Source of the DNA: Podochytrium sp. JEL0797
Taxonomy: Eukaryota > Chytridiomycota > Chytridiomycetes > Chytridiales > Chytriomycetaceae
Direction: 5' to 3'
Length of the DNA: 25,170 nt
NCBI GenBank assembly: GCA_027596195.1
Contig: JADGJG010000293.1
Coordinates: 1 to 25,170 of the forward strand
The translations under genes were made by a program, and so were the position numbers. Positions 22,530 through 25,170 of the stretch are shown here, one piece after another. Positions within the stretch are counted from its first letter, which is position 1, and each line of letters starts with the position of its first letter. The notes under the pieces are model-generated. The model was not told the origin of the DNA. It searched no databases and was given only the letters and a program-made list of their open reading frames with translations.

Positions 22530-23042
22530 GACATGGACGTGTTGGGGTTTAAGAAGTTTAGAGAATTGGGGTGATTTTTGGAACGAAGCCAATCAAGAAC
22601 CTTTGAGCGTCATGGTCTTTCTGAGCAGCGACAGGTTGCTGCTGTTATTTTTTGCTCCACCGGGACCCGCATGACCAGTGTCTGGCTGGTGGGGCATCGA
22701 AGACATTGGGCGGAAGTTGACTTGCGAGCGACAATTTTTTTGTTGTGGCGAGCGGCAAACAAGTGGCCAGGAGACGTCCGAATTTGGCTTCGAGAGTTGG
22801 ATCAATGTGCATTGGGGTTTGATAACGGATAATAATCGAGTTATCGAGAGTTTGATCTGTTTCAGCAGCGAATGATTCAGGCGAGAATCAGGCGAGAATC
22901 TGAATGAATATTTTAATGCGATTTCCTTTTAATGGCTACATTGAATCATATAGGTGTAAAGATGCATGAGAAAGAAGACAGAGATCTTTCCAATAACTCG
23001 AAGAGAGCGATGTTTTTTTTTTTTTTTCAAACACAAATCCAA
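22530..23042. promoter_or_regulatory. Divergent intergenic region between dynein and Peter Pan genes
   Basis: About 510 bp separate the 5' ends of two divergent genes, so both promoters should lie here. I see no TATA box at a standard place. Visible elements are a T14 run just before the Peter Pan ATG (23014-23027) and an exact 11-bp tandem repeat (caggcgagaat at 22878-22888 and 22889-22899). A minus-strand open frame (22593-22805) lacks motifs and is not called. Regulation is not deducible beyond this. Confidence 0.4.
22878..22899. repeat. Exact 11-bp tandem repeat in the divergent promoter region
   Basis: Two perfect adjacent copies of caggcgagaat sit in the middle of the dynein/Peter Pan intergenic region. 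This could be a duplicated protein-binding site or simply a short slippage event. The sequence shows the repeat only; a function is speculation. Confidence 0.6.
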
Positions 23043-24580
23043 ATGGGCCAACGACGAAAGAAGCGAAGAACGCACGTTGCGGACACTCCCGAGGCCGTTG
23101 CCGCAGTGCCAAAGAGCTTTGTGATCCGCGCAGGCGGAAGCCAGAAACACAGCGCGTCGTTGGCGCAGCTGGTCAAGGATGTGCGACTGGTCATGGAGCC
23201 AAACACGGCCTCGAATATGAAGGTAAAGTATTCTTAGTGTTCTTCAAGCAAGATACTAAATCCACTCAAACAGGAACGCAAAGGCAACAAACTCAAAGAC
23301 TTTGTCCACGTTGCCGCCCAACTCGGCGTTTCGCATCTTTTGATGTTTTCGACCAAAGAGAGTTCCACCGGTGCAAAAATCTCGCTGCGAATCGGACGAA
23401 TGCCGCGCGGTCCCACGCTCTTCTTCAACGTGCTGCAGTATGTCCTCGCAAAGGACCTGAAGCAAACACAGCAAAGTCCAAAGTCGCCGGGATCTGACTT
23501 CAAGTGTGCCCCGCTCGTTGTCCTCAACAACTTCAACGCCGAATCGAAGCACGTCAAACTCATGGCCACAATGTTCCAGAACATGTTTCCACCCATCAAT
23601 GTCCAGACGGTTGGTTCGCGTTCGATTTCGAATTCATGTCGTGTCTCACTGAACCCCCACCAACTCTCCCTCTCGAACCCAGATGAAACTCTCGGATGCT
23701 CGTCGCGTTATTCTCTTCAATCTCGATTCTACTACGGGTGAAATTGAAGTCCGTCACTATTCCATCGGCGTCAAGGCCATTGGCCTCTCCAAATCCGTCA
23801 AATCGCTTGTCCAAACCAATATTCCCGACTTGAACAAGTTTGAGGATGTCTCTGATTATGTTTTGAGGTATGTCGCTCGTACGGTGCGAGTGGAGCCGAG
23901 CGAAGCGAGGCGCGCGTGAAGTGCTGCGAGTGGGACTGAGTGGGGCCGGGAGGTTGTGGGGAGCTGATGGGAGGCGCGGCAGATTGTGGCGCGCCATGTC
24001 TGCGTCGATTGGATCTGACTGGATCCGAGTGCAGCGAGTCGAGAGTAAAGCCGAGCGAGGGGAATTGATTCTCAAGATACTAATGCAACCTCTCTGTTTT
24101 AGATCCGCCTTTGCAAGCGAAAGTGATGTCGAAGACGGCCCAGAATCCACCGTCACCCTCTCTCAAAAATTCAACGGCCGCGGCAACGCTGCCGCCTCCC
24201 AACGTGCCGTCAAACTTGTCGAACTCGGTCCACGCCTGCAACTTCGCCTCATCAAAATTACCGAAGACTTGAGCGGCGGGGAAGTACTTCACCATGAATA
24301 CGTGACCAAGACGAAGGAGGAGGTGGAGGAGTTGAAGAAAAGTGTGGAAATGAAGATGCAGCAGAAGGCTGCGAGGAGGTTTGAGCAGGAAAAGAATGTT
24401 GAGAAGAAGAAGGGGGCGGATATTCCAACGATTGCTGGAGGCAAGCGCGTTGCTTCTGCTGCCGATGATGACGATGAGGATCTTGCAGATGCAGAGGATG
24501 ATGAGGATGATGAGAATATGGATTATGAGTTTGATGAATCTGAAAATGATGGCGAAAATGAAATGGAAGAGGATGAATAA
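23043..24580 (+). CDS. Peter Pan/Ssf1-type Brix-domain ribosome biogenesis protein
   Basis: Four exons: 23043-23222, 23274-23609, 23683-23867 and 24103-24580, giving 392 aa. The family (yeast Ssf1/Ssf2, animal PPAN) acts in the nucleolus in pre-60S assembly and rRNA processing. The start MGQRRKKRR, the MEPNTA motif with following basic GNKLKDF, the RMPRGPTL strand, the hallmark HVKLMATMFQNMFPPINV and RHYSIGVKAIG are all as expected for the Brix fold (about residues 25-275). LVELGPRLQLRLIKI closes the domain. The tail has a Lys/Glu coiled segment followed by a highly acidic Asp/Glu stretch, typical of nucleolar proteins. The second donor is weak (GTTGGT). The third intron is 235 nt and G+C-rich. 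A decayed copy of the 3' end lies directly downstream. Its promoter region is shared with the dynein gene. Confidence 0.95.
23868..24102 (+). other. Long G+C-rich third intron of the Peter Pan gene
   Basis: The donor is gtatgt, the branch-like site gatactaatgc is at about 24076-24086, and the acceptor is gttttag. At 235 nt it is far longer than this gene's other introns (51 and 73 nt). It carries internal near-repeats: gagccgagcgaagcgagg near 23891 and aagccgagcgagggg near 24048, plus several gtgcgagtgg/gtgcagcgag words. The downstream frame is open through it, but the upstream frame hits TGA at 23917-23919. Confidence 0.8.
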
Positions 24581-24639
24581 AGTTTGTTCTTTTTTCTGAT
24601 TCGAATTGATTTCGGCCAATTATAAAATGAGAGAGGTTT

Positions 24640-24893
24640 GAAATGAAGATGCAGCAGAAGGCTGCGAGGAGGTCTGATCAGGAGAAAAGGGGGGCAGTAT
24701 TATGGCAATTGCTGGAAGCAAGCGAGTTGCTTCTGCTGCCGATGATGACAATGAAGATCTTGTGGGATGCGGAGGACGACAAGGATGATGAGAATATGGA
24801 CTACGAGATTGATGAATCTGAAAAAGAGGGCGAAATTGACGAGTTGGCTCTTTCTGATTCGAATAGATGTCACCCAATTGTAAAATGAGAGAA
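24640..24893 (+). pseudogene. Decayed tandem copy of the Peter Pan gene 3' end
   Basis: 24640-24673 matches 24347-24380 exactly (34 nt, offset 293 bp). Similarity then continues with substitutions and indels through the acidic tail (DENMDYE...DESE). It runs on into the 3' flank, where ttctgattcgaat and ttaaaatgagag-like words also recur. The copy is frame-shifted near its start but regains the acidic frame. Because the flank is included, it is a genomic tandem duplication of the gene's 3' end rather than a retrocopy. Confidence 0.9.
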
Positions 24894-24942
24894 TTACAGA
24901 GCAGCTGCAGAGGGGATCATTCTGTTGCTCCTGTATTTTATC

Positions 24943-25170
24943 ATGTGTGAGATTCCCATCTTATGGGGGGTTGGTCGGTTCGTTCTCGACCGTGGCTGTA
25001 CCCGCACATGCTTCAAAACACGCGAATTCTTCGTCACATTCCATTCATCAAAATCGCCAATCCAATCCGCTGACGCGAAGAGCAAATCCCTCGAATCTCT
25101 CGGTTCCGGCACCGCAGTCATTCTTCTCAAAACCGGATTCCCCCTCACCTTCTACAACGCGTTATACTGT
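24943..25170 (+). CDS. Possible partial exon running off the right edge, unknown product
   Basis: An open plus-strand frame extends from a stop at about 24885 to the window end, with an ATG at 24943. From about 25015 the codons favour C in third position, as in the tubulin and Peter Pan genes, and read TREFFVTFHSS...LGSGTAVILLKTGFP, which looks protein-like. The opposite strand is also open (24894-25148) but has a less gene-like codon pattern. The real exon may begin at a splice site rather than the ATG. I recognise no family. Confidence 0.35.
   Translation, partial: MCEIPILWGVGRFVLDRGCTRTCFKTREFFVTFHSSKSPIQSADAKSKSLESLGSGTAVILLKTGFPLTFYNALYC

Noticed and set aside
23870..24580. 236-residue frame spanning the long Peter Pan intron and last exon
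   Set aside because: The intron is open only in the downstream frame. Donor, branch and acceptor sites are good, and splicing restores the Brix domain exactly.
24894..25148. Minus-strand 84-residue frame at the right edge
   Set aside because: Codon pattern is less like the other genes than the overlapping plus-strand frame. Neither is certain, so only the plus-strand reading was listed, at low confidence.

Overview
This is nuclear DNA from a flagellated eukaryote. Its genes are split by short spliceosomal introns; I place 28, mostly 49-76 nt. They encode an axonemal dynein heavy chain, alpha-tubulin, a Peter Pan/Ssf1 ribosome-assembly factor and a DHHC palmitoyltransferase. Several introns carry a TACTAA-like branch site close to the 3' AG, and tubulin and Peter Pan coding sequence favours C-ending codons. 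Together with the motile-cilium gene this fits a zoosporic (chytrid-like) fungus or another flagellated opisthokont. That placement is an inference; the sequence alone does not fix the species.

Layout. Positions 1-459 hold a 47-nt poly-C end, a second C13 run and no gene I can support. Three minus-strand genes follow: a small single-pass, probably mitochondrial, protein (460-1008); a three-exon extracellular-type protein with two homologous Cys-containing domains, a Thr/Ala-rich stalk and Pro-Gly-Asn repeats (1238-3019); and a four-exon ZDHHC1/11-like palmitoyltransferase with a long repeat-bearing N-terminal extension (3435-5352). A weak two-exon minus-strand candidate (5674-6055) lies between it and alpha-tubulin (plus, five exons, 6171-7777). 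An intronless gene for an unrecognised protein with a C-terminal membrane segment (8490-9137) is tail-to-tail with a very large minus-strand gene (9207 to about 22.4-22.5 kb, 17 exons). That gene encodes a complete single-headed inner-arm dynein of the DNAH3/DNAH7/DNAH12 class. It shares a 5' intergenic region with the plus-strand Peter Pan/SSF1 gene (23043-24580, four exons). A possible plus-strand exon runs off the right edge.

How the genes relate. Tubulin and the dynein serve the same structure, the axoneme, but I see no other evidence that neighbours act together. The dynein and Peter Pan genes are head-to-head, so they may share promoter sequence.

The least ordinary features are: (i) decayed partial copies of gene ends lying 250-310 bp from their parents (tubulin 3' end, Peter Pan 3' end, and a short trace of the 5' end of the 8490 gene); (ii) two unusually long G+C-rich introns in two different genes that share a 13-mer and similar flanks; (iii) a lineage-specific-looking two-domain surface protein whose frame breaks once at a G5 run; (iv) recurrent GTTNGT-type 5' splice sites. 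I found no CRISPR array, rRNA, tRNA, riboswitch or intact transposon.
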